Assembly (NCBI RefSeq): GCF_003096035.1
Contig: NZ_CP029186.1
Location: forward strand, 2,555,001-2,619,000
From: Flavobacterium album
GTDB taxonomy: Bacteria; Bacteroidota; Bacteroidia; Flavobacteriales; Flavobacteriaceae
Direction of reading: 5' to 3'
Length of the DNA stretch: 64,000 nt
Shown: positions 8,377 through 16,077 of the stretch, piece by piece
How the letters are laid out: every line of letters starts with the position of its first letter
How positions within the stretch are numbered: the stretch's first letter is position 1
Position numbers and translations under genes: made by a program
Notes under the pieces: generated by a model
The model's database searches: none
The model's input: only the letters and a program-made list of their open reading frames with translations
What the model was told of the DNA's origin: nothing

Positions 8377-9589
8377 TATCCGCTTTTAAGATAAGCCGTT
8401 GCAATACGATGCAGCAGGCAAAAGAAAACAGCCCAAACAGTCCCATAAACAGCCAGTTAGCAGCGTATCCATAAGTCGCAATTATACCCATCCCCAGTTT
8501 TGCGCTAACAATATGGGCCAGGCTGAACATCATAGTGTACCAGCCCATGTACAAGCCTTCCTGTCCTTTCGGCGCACGGCCAAAAGCAAAGGAGTTGGAG
8601 AACGGGAAGTTGAACATTTCGCCAAATGTGATCAGGATAATGCTTATGATCAGTATGCCTATCCAGGCATCAAAAAGAAGTACAAGGTAGCTCAGGGCAA
8701 CGAGTAGCGCACCCCAGCCTACAACTTTTAATTTCGGTACGTTCTTCCTTTCAAAAAAGCTTACCAATGGCATTTCCAGGGCAAAGACCATAAGGCCGTT
8801 AAAGGACATTAATAACCCTGTGTGGAATTCCGTCAGCCCGTAATGCTCTTTGTGGTAGAGTGGGAGGGTAGTAAGCAATTGGAAAAATACCATTGCTGTT
8901 GCAAAGCTGCAAAACAGGAACAGCCAGAAGAGTTTATCGTTCTTTAGCGTGCGTGATTTTTTGGTATCATCGGTAAAGGTTTCAGGAGAAGAAACCTTCT
9001 TTTTCTCTTTAACCAAAAGCCTGAAAATAAGTATTGACGTAATACAGGTAGCACCGTCTATCCAAAACAAACCCCGGTAACCTATGGTCACAATGATAAG
9101 TCCTCCCAGGGCAGGCCCGGCAGCGAACCCGAGATTTACGGCAAGCCGTACAAGGGTCATTGCCTTAGTGTGGTTTTCGGGCTTTGCATAGGTACTGATG
9201 GATACGAACATGGCAGGGCGGAACATATCGGCGATAACCATAATGCTGAACATCGCAATGCACAATCCGGGAAATGTGGTAACATACTGTATACCAAAGA
9301 ACATCAGACCACTGGTAAACAGGCTGAAAATCATTATTTTGTAAAACCCTATCTTATCAGATAATTTGCCGCCAAGCCAGGAGCCTATAAGCGATCCCAG
9401 CCCGAAGAAAACCATAACGGTTCCTACCTGATCGTACGTAAAATGAAGATTCTCTTTTAGGTATTTGGAAAGGAAAGGCAGCACCATCGTACCGGCCCTG
9501 TTGATAAAGGTAATAATTGCAAGTATCCATACCTCCCTGCGGAAACCGCGGAAGTTGTTGATGTACTGGGAAATGGCCTGCCGGAACAT
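8372..9589 (-). CDS. MFS transporter
   Basis: A 405-residue major facilitator with about 12 hydrophobic segments. The cytoplasmic loop 2-3 motif appears as GSWLGGKLSDKIGFYK, and a charged middle loop around SSPETFTDDTKKSRTLKND divides two six-helix halves. The frame extends to 9619, but a perfect TATCTTTG -7 element at 9609-9616 puts the transcript start downstream of that codon, so the ATG at 9589 (MFRQAISQYINNF) is used. It resembles drug-efflux members of the DHA1 type; the substrate is unknown. The gene ends inside a palindromic repeat. Confidence 0.85.
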   Translation of the reverse strand: MFRQAISQYINNFRGFRREVWILAIITFINRAGTMVLPFLSKYLKENLHFTYDQVGTVMVFFGLGSLIGSWLGGKLSDKIGFYKIMIFSLFTSGLMFFGIQYVTTFPGLCIAMFSIMVIADMFRPAMFVSISTYAKPENHTKAMTLVRLAVNLGFAAGPALGGLIIVTIGYRGLFWIDGATCITSILIFRLLVKEKKKVSSPETFTDDTKKSRTLKNDKLFWLFLFCSFATAMVFFQLLTTLPLYHKEHYGLTEFHTGLLMSFNGLMVFALEMPLVSFFERKNVPKLKVVGWGALLVALSYLVLLFDAWIGILIISIILITFGEMFNFPFSNSFAFGRAPKGQEGLYMGWYTMMFSLAHIVSAKLGMGIIATYGYAANWLFMGLFGLFSFACCIVLQRLILKADT

Positions 9590-9608
9590 GATTGGGATGG
9601 TTTGCTCC

Positions 9609-9616
9609 CAAAGATA
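9609..9616 (-). promoter_or_regulatory. -7 promoter element of the MFS gene
   Basis: TATCTTTG on the minus strand matches TAnnTTTG. No good TTG was found about 20 nt upstream. It lies 20 nt before the chosen ATG and excludes the longer start. Confidence 0.5.
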
Positions 9617-9702
9617 CAAATGATTTATAAGCGCTTTATAGAATGGTGATAATTCTTGCGGATATAATAAACCCTAAAGGTTTGGAAGACTTATTTTAAA
9701 GA

Positions 9703-9860
9703 TTTTTACCACAAGGAGCACAAGGTTTTTTCACTAAGAACACAAAGCGCAAACGATAAAATGTTTACGCCGAAGGGACACAAAGCCTTGTGTGCTCGCG
9801 CCTTTGGCGGTTTCATTGTGTGCCTTGTGTAAATCTTCGTGCCCTTTGTGGTAAAAAATT
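9703..9860. repeat. Imperfect palindromic element bounded by CCACAAGG
   Basis: The 340-nt gap between the MFS and homoserine dehydrogenase genes holds an imperfect inverted repeat starting TTTTTACCACAAGG and ending CCCTTTGTGGTAAAAAATT, with inner arms containing CACAAAGC and CCTTGTGTGC. It has the same design as the CCACATAG elements but a different sequence. No gene is seen in the gap. Confidence 0.65.
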
Positions 9861-9959
9861 GAAAACTGTCTCTACGGTTTAATGGTAATCATATATTTCG
9901 TCTTTTAAACGCCTGTTTTTCAAGATATTTGGGGTTGATAAGTAAAAACTACGCTGATA

Positions 9960-11192
9960 TTATTCCGCTAATGCAAAAGCTTTCTCAACAGCCGCTTCTT
10001 TTTCTACATCAATAAGGATGAACGACCTGTCTCCTGTATTCCCGGCATGGATAGCGATCAGGTTTTTTAACGAAATGACACCCGTAATGTAGCCCGAATC
10101 ATGATTATTATACGATTCCTCCACTTCGTCAAAATAATGTTTCAGAGCATGGGCATCTTCTTTTTTATGGCGAAGCAGCACTTTAAGTTGTGCATCATTC
10201 GTGAGTGATACATTTTCTTCCCGATAGATCTTCTTGTATTCATAACGATAATCATAGCTTAATGCGGAAATATCCGACAGCACCGCCGAAGCCGTTGGCA
10301 GCGAACCCGCACCGCGCCCCACAAAGAAATGCGTGTCTGCAAAACTGGTCTTGGTAATGATACCGTTGAACACATCATCCACATTGTACAGGCGGTCGTC
10401 AGGAGTTACAAATTTCGGGATCACGAACGCTGAAATATTCCCGGTCTCGCTTTTAAATGCCTGCGCTACGAGCTTTATTTTCAGTTTTTTTTCTCTGGCG
10501 TATTTAAGTTCCAGTTCACCTATGTTATCAATACCGATATTAAAGATGTCTTTTGGCTTAGCCACATATCCAAAGGAGTGTGCGAGCAGTATCAGCAGTT
10601 TGTATTTGGCATCGAAGCCGCCCGTGTCGAGTATGGGGTTGCTTTCTGCAAAGCCTTTTTCCTGCGCCTGCAGCAAAGCTTCGTCATAGGATAGGTTCTC
10701 ACTGAAGGTCTTGGTCAGGATGTAATTGGTAGAGCCGTTAACGATCCCTTCGATAGACTCCAGCAGGTCATTGTCATAATATTCCTCCAGGTTGCGTATT
10801 ATAGGCATACTGGCGCAACAGGCTGCCTCATAGAGTAATGGCACATTGTATTCTTTTTGCAATTCCAGCAGTTCGGTAAAATGCTGGGCGATCATTTTTT
10901 TGTTTGCCGAAACTACCGCCTTGCCTTTTTTCAATGCAGCCGAAACGATCTCAAAAGCGGCATCCGCATCATCAATAAGCTCCACGACCACATTGATGCT
11001 TTCGTCATTCAGGATATCATTTTTATCGAAAGTAAAATTCTCCTTCCCGATAGCCCTTTTTTTCTCTTTATCTTTCACACAAATGTTGCTGATTGTCGCT
11101 TTCAGACCAGGCGTTTTTTGCAGCACTTCATACAGTCCAAGTCCCACACAACCAAATCCGAACAACCCTATATTTAAATTTTTTCTTGACAT
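9960..11192 (-). CDS. hom: Homoserine dehydrogenase
   Basis: A 410-residue monofunctional enzyme reducing aspartate semialdehyde to homoserine in threonine/methionine synthesis. It has an N-terminal Rossmann motif GLFGFGCVGLGL (residues 9-20), SANKKMIA, the substrate region EAACCASMPIIRNLEEYY, the NGSTNYIL motif, and the GGFDAKYKLL motif with the conserved catalytic Lys. The C-terminal ~90 residues form an ACT-like region ending near a GVISLKNLIAIHAG strand, so feedback control is possible. It is next to the SAM-riboswitch-controlled trans-sulfuration gene on the same strand, with a palindromic repeat between them, consistent with methionine synthesis. Confidence 0.93.
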   Translation of the reverse strand: MSRKNLNIGLFGFGCVGLGLYEVLQKTPGLKATISNICVKDKEKKRAIGKENFTFDKNDILNDESINVVVELIDDADAAFEIVSAALKKGKAVVSANKKMIAQHFTELLELQKEYNVPLLYEAACCASMPIIRNLEEYYDNDLLESIEGIVNGSTNYILTKTFSENLSYDEALLQAQEKGFAESNPILDTGGFDAKYKLLILLAHSFGYVAKPKDIFNIGIDNIGELELKYAREKKLKIKLVAQAFKSETGNISAFVIPKFVTPDDRLYNVDDVFNGIITKTSFADTHFFVGRGAGSLPTASAVLSDISALSYDYRYEYKKIYREENVSLTNDAQLKVLLRHKKEDAHALKHYFDEVEESYNNHDSGYITGVISLKNLIAIHAGNTGDRSFILIDVEKEAAVEKAFALAE

Positions 11193-11232
11193 GGTTTTAA
11201 TTCTAAAATTTTATTAATGATAGATTGAATTT

Positions 11233-11376
11233 TTAACCACATAGGCACATAGTTTAGCGCTACGTAGTTATAGGTTTTGATAGTTGCGCATAGATTGAAG
11301 CGTAGCTTCAAAAACTATGTGTATTATATCTCGTCTAAAATTGAAACTATGAAAGCTAAGTTTCTATGTGGTTAAA
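11233..11376. repeat. CCACATAG palindromic element, copy 1
   Basis: Starts TTAACCACATAGGCACATAG and ends CTATGTGGTTAAA. The inner part carries the small hairpin TTGAAGCGTAGCTTCAA. It lies between hom and the trans-sulfuration gene. Confidence 0.85.
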
Positions 11377-11389
11377 TTATTTTTAGAGG

Positions 11390-12568
11390 TTAAGCAGTTA
11401 CAGATTCGACTACAGCACTTTCTGCGAATGCGAATGCAAAAGCCTGCTTCAGGTCGGCAATAAGATCGTCCGCATCTTCAAGCCCAACCGACAAACGTAT
11501 TAGGCTGTCCGTCACACCTGACTGGTATCTTTTCTCTGCCGGAATTGATTTATGCGTCATTTCACAAGGCAGGCAGCATAAACTTTTTACCCCGCCAAGG
11601 CTTTCCGCCAGCTTAAACAATTTGGTAGACGAAACGATCTTAGAAGCCAGTTCCTTATCGTCGATCACCAGGTCGAAAGCAATAACGCCGCCAAAGTATT
11701 TCTGCTGTTTTTTGGCAATATCATGGTTGTGGTGGGAGGGCAGCCCCGGGAAATAAACATTTTTAATAAGCTTCTCTTTCAGCAGGAACTCCGCTATCTT
11801 TTGTGCATTCTCCGAGTGCTGCCGGATACGGAGCGTAAGCGTCTCGATTCCGCGTATCACCAGCCAGCTGTCGAACGGTCCGAGTATCGCGCCGGAAGCA
11901 TTCTGTATAAATTTTATCCTGTCGCCCAGTTCCTTTGTAGCGGTTACTACCAATCCGGCGATCAGGTCGCTGTGGCCTGCCAGGTATTTTGTCGCACTGT
12001 GTATCACGATATCGGCACCGAGGTTAATCGGTTTTTGCGAAGCAGGGGAGGCAAAAGTGTTGTCTACACAAAGCAATACGTTGTTGGCTTTCGCAATCTC
12101 TGCAATGCCGGCAATGTCAGATATTTTAAGCGTTGGGTTGGTAGGCGACTCGATCCAGATCAATTTGGTTTTTGCCGTGATGGCATCGGCCACATTGGCG
12201 ACATTCGTAGTGTCGACATACCGTATGCTGATACCAAATTTCTGGTAAATATGCGTAAACAGCCTGAACGCGCCGCCGTAAATATCATCTACAGCAATTA
12301 CTTCATCGCCGGCTTCAAGAAGTTTTATCACGGCATCAATGGCAGCAAGGCCGCTGGCAAAGGCATAGCCGTTGGTACCGTTTTCCAGTTTGGCAATGCA
12401 GTCTTCCAGCACTTTGCGGGTGGGGTTGTTGCTGCGGGCATAATCATAGCCTTTGTGTACGCCGGGCGCTTCCTGTACAAATGTCGATGTCTGGTAAATA
12501 GGGGTAGAGATGCTGCCTGTTAACGGGTCTACCGGGATGCTGTGTAAAATTTGCGTCTGCTCTTTCAT
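11390..12568 (-). CDS. metB: Trans-sulfuration PLP enzyme (cystathionine gamma-synthase-like)
   Basis: A 392-residue Cys/Met-metabolism PLP enzyme. It has the YDYARSNNPTR motif (residues 41-51), ASGLAAI, the VDNTFASP loop (168-175), and the PLP-binding Lys194 in SATKYLAGHSD, with normal family length. Members make cystathionine from an activated homoserine and cysteine, cleave it, or use sulfide directly. The SAM-I riboswitch upstream and adjacent hom argue for methionine synthesis, so cystathionine gamma-synthase or an acylhomoserine sulfhydrylase is favoured over a lyase. The exact donor cannot be decided from sequence. Confidence 0.85.
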   Translation of the reverse strand: MKEQTQILHSIPVDPLTGSISTPIYQTSTFVQEAPGVHKGYDYARSNNPTRKVLEDCIAKLENGTNGYAFASGLAAIDAVIKLLEAGDEVIAVDDIYGGAFRLFTHIYQKFGISIRYVDTTNVANVADAITAKTKLIWIESPTNPTLKISDIAGIAEIAKANNVLLCVDNTFASPASQKPINLGADIVIHSATKYLAGHSDLIAGLVVTATKELGDRIKFIQNASGAILGPFDSWLVIRGIETLTLRIRQHSENAQKIAEFLLKEKLIKNVYFPGLPSHHNHDIAKKQQKYFGGVIAFDLVIDDKELASKIVSSTKLFKLAESLGGVKSLCCLPCEMTHKSIPAEKRYQSGVTDSLIRLSVGLEDADDLIADLKQAFAFAFAESAVVESVTA

Positions 12569-12631
12569 TTTTTTGTTGATTTAGATGTTAAATAATTTTT
12601 TCCGTCTTGTAAAAAAAATTCTAAACCAGTA

Positions 12632-12670
12632 TATCGAAAGGGCATTAAAACAAAAAATGCCCTCCCGATA
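12632..12670 (-). promoter_or_regulatory. Long hairpin between SAM riboswitch and metB
   Basis: Arms TATCGAAAGGGCATT (12632-12646) and AATGCCCTCCCGATA (12656-12670) pair along 15 positions with only G-U type differences around a short loop. It lies about 50 nt after the riboswitch P1 stem and 64 nt before the ATG. A run of eight U residues follows after a 13-nt gap, so it is not a textbook terminator, but it is the likely expression platform or an mRNA-stability hairpin. Confidence 0.6.
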
Positions 12671-12719
12671 AGTCAGAAGAGCATATAATATTTTGTACTA
12701 TTATTTACTATTTTCTAAG

Positions 12720-12827
12720 CTTATCTTTCCCCGCAATGCAGGGGGTTGAATGTGGCACCTTATCACGCAGCGCGTGACAGGTTGCCAAGACGTCATAGGG
12801 TCAATTCCCTCGGTCTTTCTGGATAAG
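12720..12827 (-). ncRNA. SAM-I (S-box) riboswitch
   Basis: On the minus strand the 108-nt element begins CTTATC and ends GATAAG (P1). Inside are the conserved GAAAGACCGAGGGAATTGA and GGCAACC segments, a P3 hairpin (CACGCGCTGCGTG), the AAGGTGCCA junction and a P4 hairpin (CCCTGCATTGCGGGG) before GAAAGATAAG. This matches the S-adenosylmethionine class I aptamer. It should lower expression of the trans-sulfuration gene when SAM is plentiful. Confidence 0.92.
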
Positions 12828-12851
12828 AAATAATTTTTAAAGAACTTGTAG

Positions 12852-12883
12852 CAAAGTTAGGGGAGAAAGTTTTTAATTTCCAA
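12852..12883 (-). promoter_or_regulatory. Promoter of the SAM riboswitch/metB transcript
   Basis: On the minus strand TTG (12881-12883) is followed after 21 nt by TAACTTTG (12852-12859). The predicted start near 12846 is about 20 nt before the aptamer, so the whole riboswitch would be transcribed. Confidence 0.72.
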
Positions 12884-12951
12884 ATTAATTTTTGAAATTT
12901 TTAATTTTAATTTATAAGTTGTTGTTTGTCAGAGATTTGTTTTCTGTATTT

Positions 12952-13040
12952 GGGCGTGCTACCTCCGTAAACTACGGTGTCGGGCTGTGCGCTATATCTG
13001 CCTTCGTGCCTCGGCAGGATGCCGCTTCCATCCCTCATGC
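12952..13040. repeat. Structured intergenic element (GGGCG...CCCTCATGC)
   Basis: Part of the 360-nt stretch between the metB promoter and the next gene. It contains GGGCGTGCTACC, an inner CCGTAAACTACGG hairpin, GTCGGGCTGTGCGC, and CTGCC...GGCAGGATGCCGC before TCCATCCCTCATGC. I recall similar segments scattered in Flavobacterium genomes. A short minus-strand frame over it has no protein-like features. Only one copy is present here. Confidence 0.5.
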
Positions 13041-13077
13041 TTCCGTTCATATCCTGTTTTTTGAAATTTAATAACAT

Positions 13078-13163
13078 CTCGACTGCGCTCGATGTGACAA
13101 CGTATATCGACATGTTAAACGTAAATATTCTTGTAATTCGTTGTCAGTTCGAGCGCAGTCGAG
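13078..13163. repeat. REP-like inverted repeat (CTCGACTGCGCTCGATGTGACAACG)
   Basis: The left arm (13078-13102) is nearly perfectly complementary to the right arm (13139-13163), with a loop of about 36 nt. It shares the GAGCGCAGTCGAG core with the elements at 8270-8339 and 15012-15096. Confidence 0.8.
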
Positions 13164-13194
13164 AACCTAAAAATAGCTAAAAAGAAGAAGGGAA

Positions 13195-13500
13195 TTATTC
13201 TTTAAACAAAAAACCAAAACCCAGCGATTTCAGCATCCTTTTTTCAAATGCCCAGAAGAATTTAAACTGCCCGGAAATGAACCCGAAAAAAACGAGCAAC
13301 ACCTGGTAGATAGGGAAAATAAGTATTAGGTACATCGGCCAGTAAAGCCATGGGGAAAATACGTCTCTTTTAAAACCGAACCATGCCAATATAGGTTTGG
13401 ATAAATATGCAGAAGACGACCCTGTAACAGCAAAAACGATAAAGATAACCACCAGTTGGTAGTTTTTCGTTATGCCCCAGCGCTGTTTGAATTTTTCCAT
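13195..13500 (-). CDS. Small membrane protein (DUF6787-like)
   Basis: A 101-residue protein starting MEKFKQRWGITKNYQL, with hydrophobic segments near residues 17-35 and 52-75 and a basic tail. It has the conserved look WG(I/V)...FAVTGSSSAYLSKPI...WLYWPMYLILIFPIYQVLLV that I associate with DUF6787, a short Bacteroidota family sometimes wrongly called prolipoprotein diacylglyceryl transferase. It is far too short for that enzyme. It is 30 nt downstream of the lipoprotein gene on the same strand. Function unknown. Confidence 0.7.
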   Translation of the reverse strand: MEKFKQRWGITKNYQLVVIFIVFAVTGSSSAYLSKPILAWFGFKRDVFSPWLYWPMYLILIFPIYQVLLVFFGFISGQFKFFWAFEKRMLKSLGFGFLFKE

Positions 13501-13530
13501 ATTGGTTTTGCTTCCGCAAATATACCGGAT

Positions 13531-13977
13531 TTATGGGTAGGGAACAATACCTCCCAGCTTTTGGTTGTTGGTTATTTGGAAATAAACTAAATAATTAAAA
13601 AGCAGGTAATTCACTTCATAGCCATAATCCACATTGTAGTTATAGTCGATGCGCATCTGGTACAGGTCGCCATAGCGTTGTGGTTCCATTACACGTGTAT
13701 TCCATTCGGTAACCCAAAAGCGGTTCTTGTTCTGGAGGTAGGGCTGCGAATAATAACCGCGCTGCCTTGCCCTTGAAGCCAACCAGGTTGTAAACCCCGG
13801 ATCGATTATGATTACTTCATACTCAAGCGAATCGTTGGCAATGCGCACGGTATCGTTTACAGCACTTGCGGCTATTTCGTTTGCATTGGCATTGGCAGGA
13901 TACAGTACATTATCCTTTGTTCCGCATCCTATGGTTACCGCCAGTATGACGGCTATGATGGTAATATATATTCTCAT
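13531..13977 (-). CDS. Lipoprotein, DUF6146-like
   Basis: A 148-residue protein with a lipoprotein signal (MRIYITIIAVILAVTIGC, Cys18). The mature part has a YEVIIIDPGFTTWLAS segment, the tract RQRGYYSQPYLQNKNRFWV, and WNTRVMEPQRYG...YDYGYEVNYLLFNYLVYFQ. This layout agrees with DUF6146, a Bacteroidota family of unknown function. It probably sits in the cell envelope. It may share a transcript with the small membrane protein downstream. Confidence 0.75.
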   Translation of the reverse strand: MRIYITIIAVILAVTIGCGTKDNVLYPANANANEIAASAVNDTVRIANDSLEYEVIIIDPGFTTWLASRARQRGYYSQPYLQNKNRFWVTEWNTRVMEPQRYGDLYQMRIDYNYNVDYGYEVNYLLFNYLVYFQITNNQKLGGIVPYP

Positions 13978-14006
13978 ATTCAGTAAATAAGCATAAATTT
14001 AAAACA

Positions 14007-14045
14007 AATAAAGGTGCCATATATCATATAGGGCACCTTTATTAT
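14007..14045 (-). terminator. Terminator after the small-protein cluster
   Basis: AAAGGTGCC and GGCACCTTT form a 9-bp stem around a 13-nt A/T loop. It lies 20 nt past the end of the YtxH-like gene, with U-tracts on both sides. Confidence 0.75.
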
Positions 14046-14063
14046 CAACTTCCGGAGAAATTT

Positions 14064-14351
14064 TTAAGCTGTTGCAGGGTTCGATTTTCCTGCTGCAGTG
14101 TTAGTAGCTGCTGTTTCAGACGAATGGCCTGTAACTTTGTCGGCTATTTCGCCGCCTTTATGCACTACTTCATCAAATTTTTTTCTTGCGCTTTCTTTTA
14201 CGGTCTGGTATTTGTCGGCAAGGTCACTTCCAAGCTCTTCCGCTTTTCCGATGATGCCGTCAAGATGTCCTTTTCTCTTAAGGATAATGCCTACTACTGC
14301 TAGGGCTGCAACTCCCGCTGCGATCCCTATGATCAATTTTTTGTTACTCAT
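14064..14351 (-). CDS. YtxH-like single-pass membrane protein
   Basis: A 95-residue protein: an N-terminal transmembrane segment (residues 6-23, GIAAGVAALAVVGIIL), then a charged amphipathic helix (KAEELGSDLADKYQTVKESA) and an Ala/Thr-rich tail. This matches the general plan of YtxH-domain general-stress proteins. The conserved core is short, so the call is by architecture. It lies with two other small hydrophilic protein genes on the same strand, possibly a stress-induced operon. Confidence 0.65.
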   Translation of the reverse strand: MSNKKLIIGIAAGVAALAVVGIILKRKGHLDGIIGKAEELGSDLADKYQTVKESARKKFDEVVHKGGEIADKVTGHSSETAATNTAAGKSNPATA

Positions 14352-14400
14352 AGCTGTTCAAATTAAGATTAGTGAATTATGTTTAAATTATTAAAGTCCG

Positions 14401-14595
14401 TTACTTGTTTCCCGATCTTTTTTCCTGGTCGGCGTTCAGGTTCCTTCTCTCATTCTCATCCATGTTCTCAGCATGGTTCCTGCCGGTGGCGGCTTTTTCT
14501 TCATAGCCTTTGCCCATATTTTTCTGAGGGGCCGGCGAGCTCTGCTCTTCCTTATTTTCCCCGGGAATGTATCCCTTGTTGTCTGAGTGTATCAT
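14401..14595 (-). CDS. Small hydrophilic protein (64 aa)
   Basis: A 64-residue protein without hydrophobic segments, rich in Asn, Glu, Lys and Gly (MIHSDNKGYIPGENKEEQSS at the start). The composition resembles disordered general-stress or desiccation-type proteins. It lies between the YtxH-like gene and an 88-residue gene with short gaps (12 and 49 nt). I do not recognise a family; the function is unknown. Confidence 0.6.
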   Translation of the reverse strand: MIHSDNKGYIPGENKEEQSSPAPQKNMGKGYEEKAATGRNHAENMDENERRNLNADQEKRSGNK

Positions 14596-14607
14596 AATCA
14601 GTATAAT

Positions 14608-14874
14608 TTAGTTGTCCAGTTCTCCTTTGTCTGGGTGGAGCAGCCTTTCCTCAGGCGTAGGATGGTTGTCCGGTACCAGCATGAAATTTTGCCTGTAGGA
14701 CGTGTAGTTCACCTGCTCATAATTGTTCCTGTTCGGGTTTGTACCGGCTGAATCATTATGGTCGATACATCCTTTTTCCCTGTTTGCACAAGGCATCGTT
14801 TCAAGTGTAGTTCTCATGGCACTAATGATTACAAAATCAGGTTCCTTCCTGAATTCTTTTACTAAGTTAGCCAT
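14608..14874 (-). CDS. Small hydrophilic protein (88 aa)
   Basis: An 88-residue cytosolic protein starting MANLVKEFRKEPDFVIISAM, with two Cys (PCANREKGC) and a polar Asn/Tyr-rich C-terminal half ending near PTPEERLLHPDKGEL. No family is recognised. It appears to be the first gene of a three-gene minus-strand set of small stress-like proteins. Confidence 0.6.
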   Translation of the reverse strand: MANLVKEFRKEPDFVIISAMRTTLETMPCANREKGCIDHNDSAGTNPNRNNYEQVNYTSYRQNFMLVPDNHPTPEERLLHPDKGELDN

Positions 14875-15011
14875 TGTAAAACGCTGTCTTTACTAAGGTT
14901 GTCTTAAAATTCAGGATGATGGGAATAGTTTAACGTATCATTATATTTTAATTAATGAATGGGTGCGGAGATGTTAAAAGAATTAAGGATTCAATGAGAT
15001 TCATATTGCAT

Positions 15012-15096
15012 CTCGACCTGCTTGTGTCGGCAGACGCTTCTCTCTATGTGATAACATGTTCTTGTTTATTCGTTGTCAGTGAAAGCGCAGTCGGGA
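15012..15096. repeat. Degenerate REP-like inverted repeat
   Basis: A worn copy of the CTCGACTGCGCTC element: the left arm CTCGACC at 15012 is poorly preserved, and the right arm (about 15072-15096) reads GTTGTCAGTGAAAGCGCAGTC then GGGAG. It is the main content of the 359-nt gap between the 88-aa and 46-aa genes. Confidence 0.6.
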
Positions 15097-15130
15097 GAGG
15101 TATGCTTTATAGAAATTATAGTTACACCGC

Positions 15131-15158
15131 AAAAAAAATCCCCCGCAGGGCGGAGGAT
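15131..15158 (-). terminator. Terminator of the 46-aa gene
   Basis: ATCCCCCGC and GCGGAGGAT pair (9 bp, one mismatch). On the minus strand the stem is followed by a run of U residues (15131-15138). Confidence 0.75.
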
Positions 15159-15233
15159 ACTATTCAGTAAGATATAGAGAAGTGCCGCACTATACCACGT
15201 GCCACACTATTCCAGTTTATAATAGCTTATCGG

Positions 15234-15374
15234 TTAAACAAAAAGCGGGTGGTCTTCATCTTCATAGATGTCATATTCCACACCTTCTTCAAGCTCAGCC
15301 TCGGTTACATATCCAACGAATTTTACAATGCCGAATCCGGCCAATGCTGCGAGTAAAAATTTAAGCAATTTCAT
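15234..15374 (-). CDS. Small protein with hydrophobic N-terminus (46 aa)
   Basis: A minus-strand frame from ATG 15374 to TAA 15234. Translated, it begins MKLLKFLLAALAGFGIVKFV, a basic hydrophobic segment that could be a membrane anchor or signal, followed by a very acidic tail (TEAELEEGVEYDIYEDED). A terminator lies 76 nt downstream, supporting a real transcript. The family is not known to me; it is probably a small inner-membrane protein. Confidence 0.6.
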   Translation of the reverse strand: MKLLKFLLAALAGFGIVKFVGYVTEAELEEGVEYDIYEDEDHPLFV

Positions 15375-15536
15375 GGTGTTTAATTTTAAGGGTTAATTTT
15401 GGCGATTATTTATAAAATCTCTTATTTCATAGGTTAAAATTACAAATAAGTAAATTTCACCCGCCCTTTTTTAGTAAAATTTTAGTACTTAAACACTTGT
15501 TTTGCAGTGAAAAGGGAATTTCGTGTAATGAAATTT

Positions 15537-15914
15537 TCAGAGTAACCTGCCCAGGTACATTCCCACCCATACAAACAGTATTCCTACAATTACGCTGGCG
15601 GCAATATAGGCGAATGCAACAAGGCTTTGGCTGCCGCCGATGAGCGATGTGTTTTCGTAGGCAAATGCAGAATAGGTAGTGTATCCGCCGCAGAATCCGG
15701 TCACGAGCAGCAGCCTGAAATTGGTGCTCATGCCGGCATGCTTTTCTATAAAAGCCATCAGGAGGCCTATGAGCAGGCAGCCCACAATATTGATAATGAA
15801 AGTCGCAAGGGGGAAAGCCTGGCTCCAGTATTTATTGACCAGGACCGTCGTGAGGTACCGCAGTATGCTGCCGGTTGCACCGCCTAATCCGACAAGTAGT
15901 ATTGATTTTATCAT
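15537..15914 (-). CDS. crcB: Fluoride ion channel CrcB/Fluc
   Basis: A 125-residue membrane protein with four hydrophobic segments. It has the family motifs GLGGATGSILRYL (residues 9-21) and GFCGGYTTYSAFAYE (73-87), which form the fluoride pore in dual-topology Fluc channels. It exports fluoride passively and protects the cell. No fluoride riboswitch was seen upstream, where a CCACATAG palindromic element begins 13 nt from the start codon. Confidence 0.93.
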   Translation of the reverse strand: MIKSILLVGLGGATGSILRYLTTVLVNKYWSQAFPLATFIINIVGCLLIGLLMAFIEKHAGMSTNFRLLLVTGFCGGYTTYSAFAYENTSLIGGSQSLVAFAYIAASVIVGILFVWVGMYLGRLL

Positions 15915-15926
15915 TAGTTTTATTTT

Positions 15927-16074
15927 TTAACCACATAGATACATAGGTAAAATAGTATTTGACAGGAGTTGTTACTACCTAATTAGAGGCACACATAGCG
16001 AAGCGAAGCTCTGGTCTATGTGTCGATATGTAGACTATAAAATACTATCCTGCCTATGTTCCTATGTGGTTAAA
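15927..16074. repeat. CCACATAG palindromic element, copy 2
   Basis: Starts TTAACCACATAGATACATAG and ends CCTATGTGGTTAAA, with a central GCGAAGCGAAGC hairpin region. It sits between crcB and the GNAT gene. Confidence 0.85.
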
Positions 16075-16077
16075 TTT

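Noticed and set aside
11723..12523. 266-codon + strand frame opposite metB
   Set aside because: Opposite a gene with clear PLP-enzyme motifs and a SAM riboswitch; the frame has antisense-like composition.
13195..13500. Prolipoprotein diacylglyceryl transferase label
   Set aside because: The real enzyme is over 250 residues with many membrane spans; this protein has 101.
15915..16077. Fluoride riboswitch ahead of crcB
   Set aside because: The region is a CCACATAG palindromic element and lacks the fluoride aptamer pattern.
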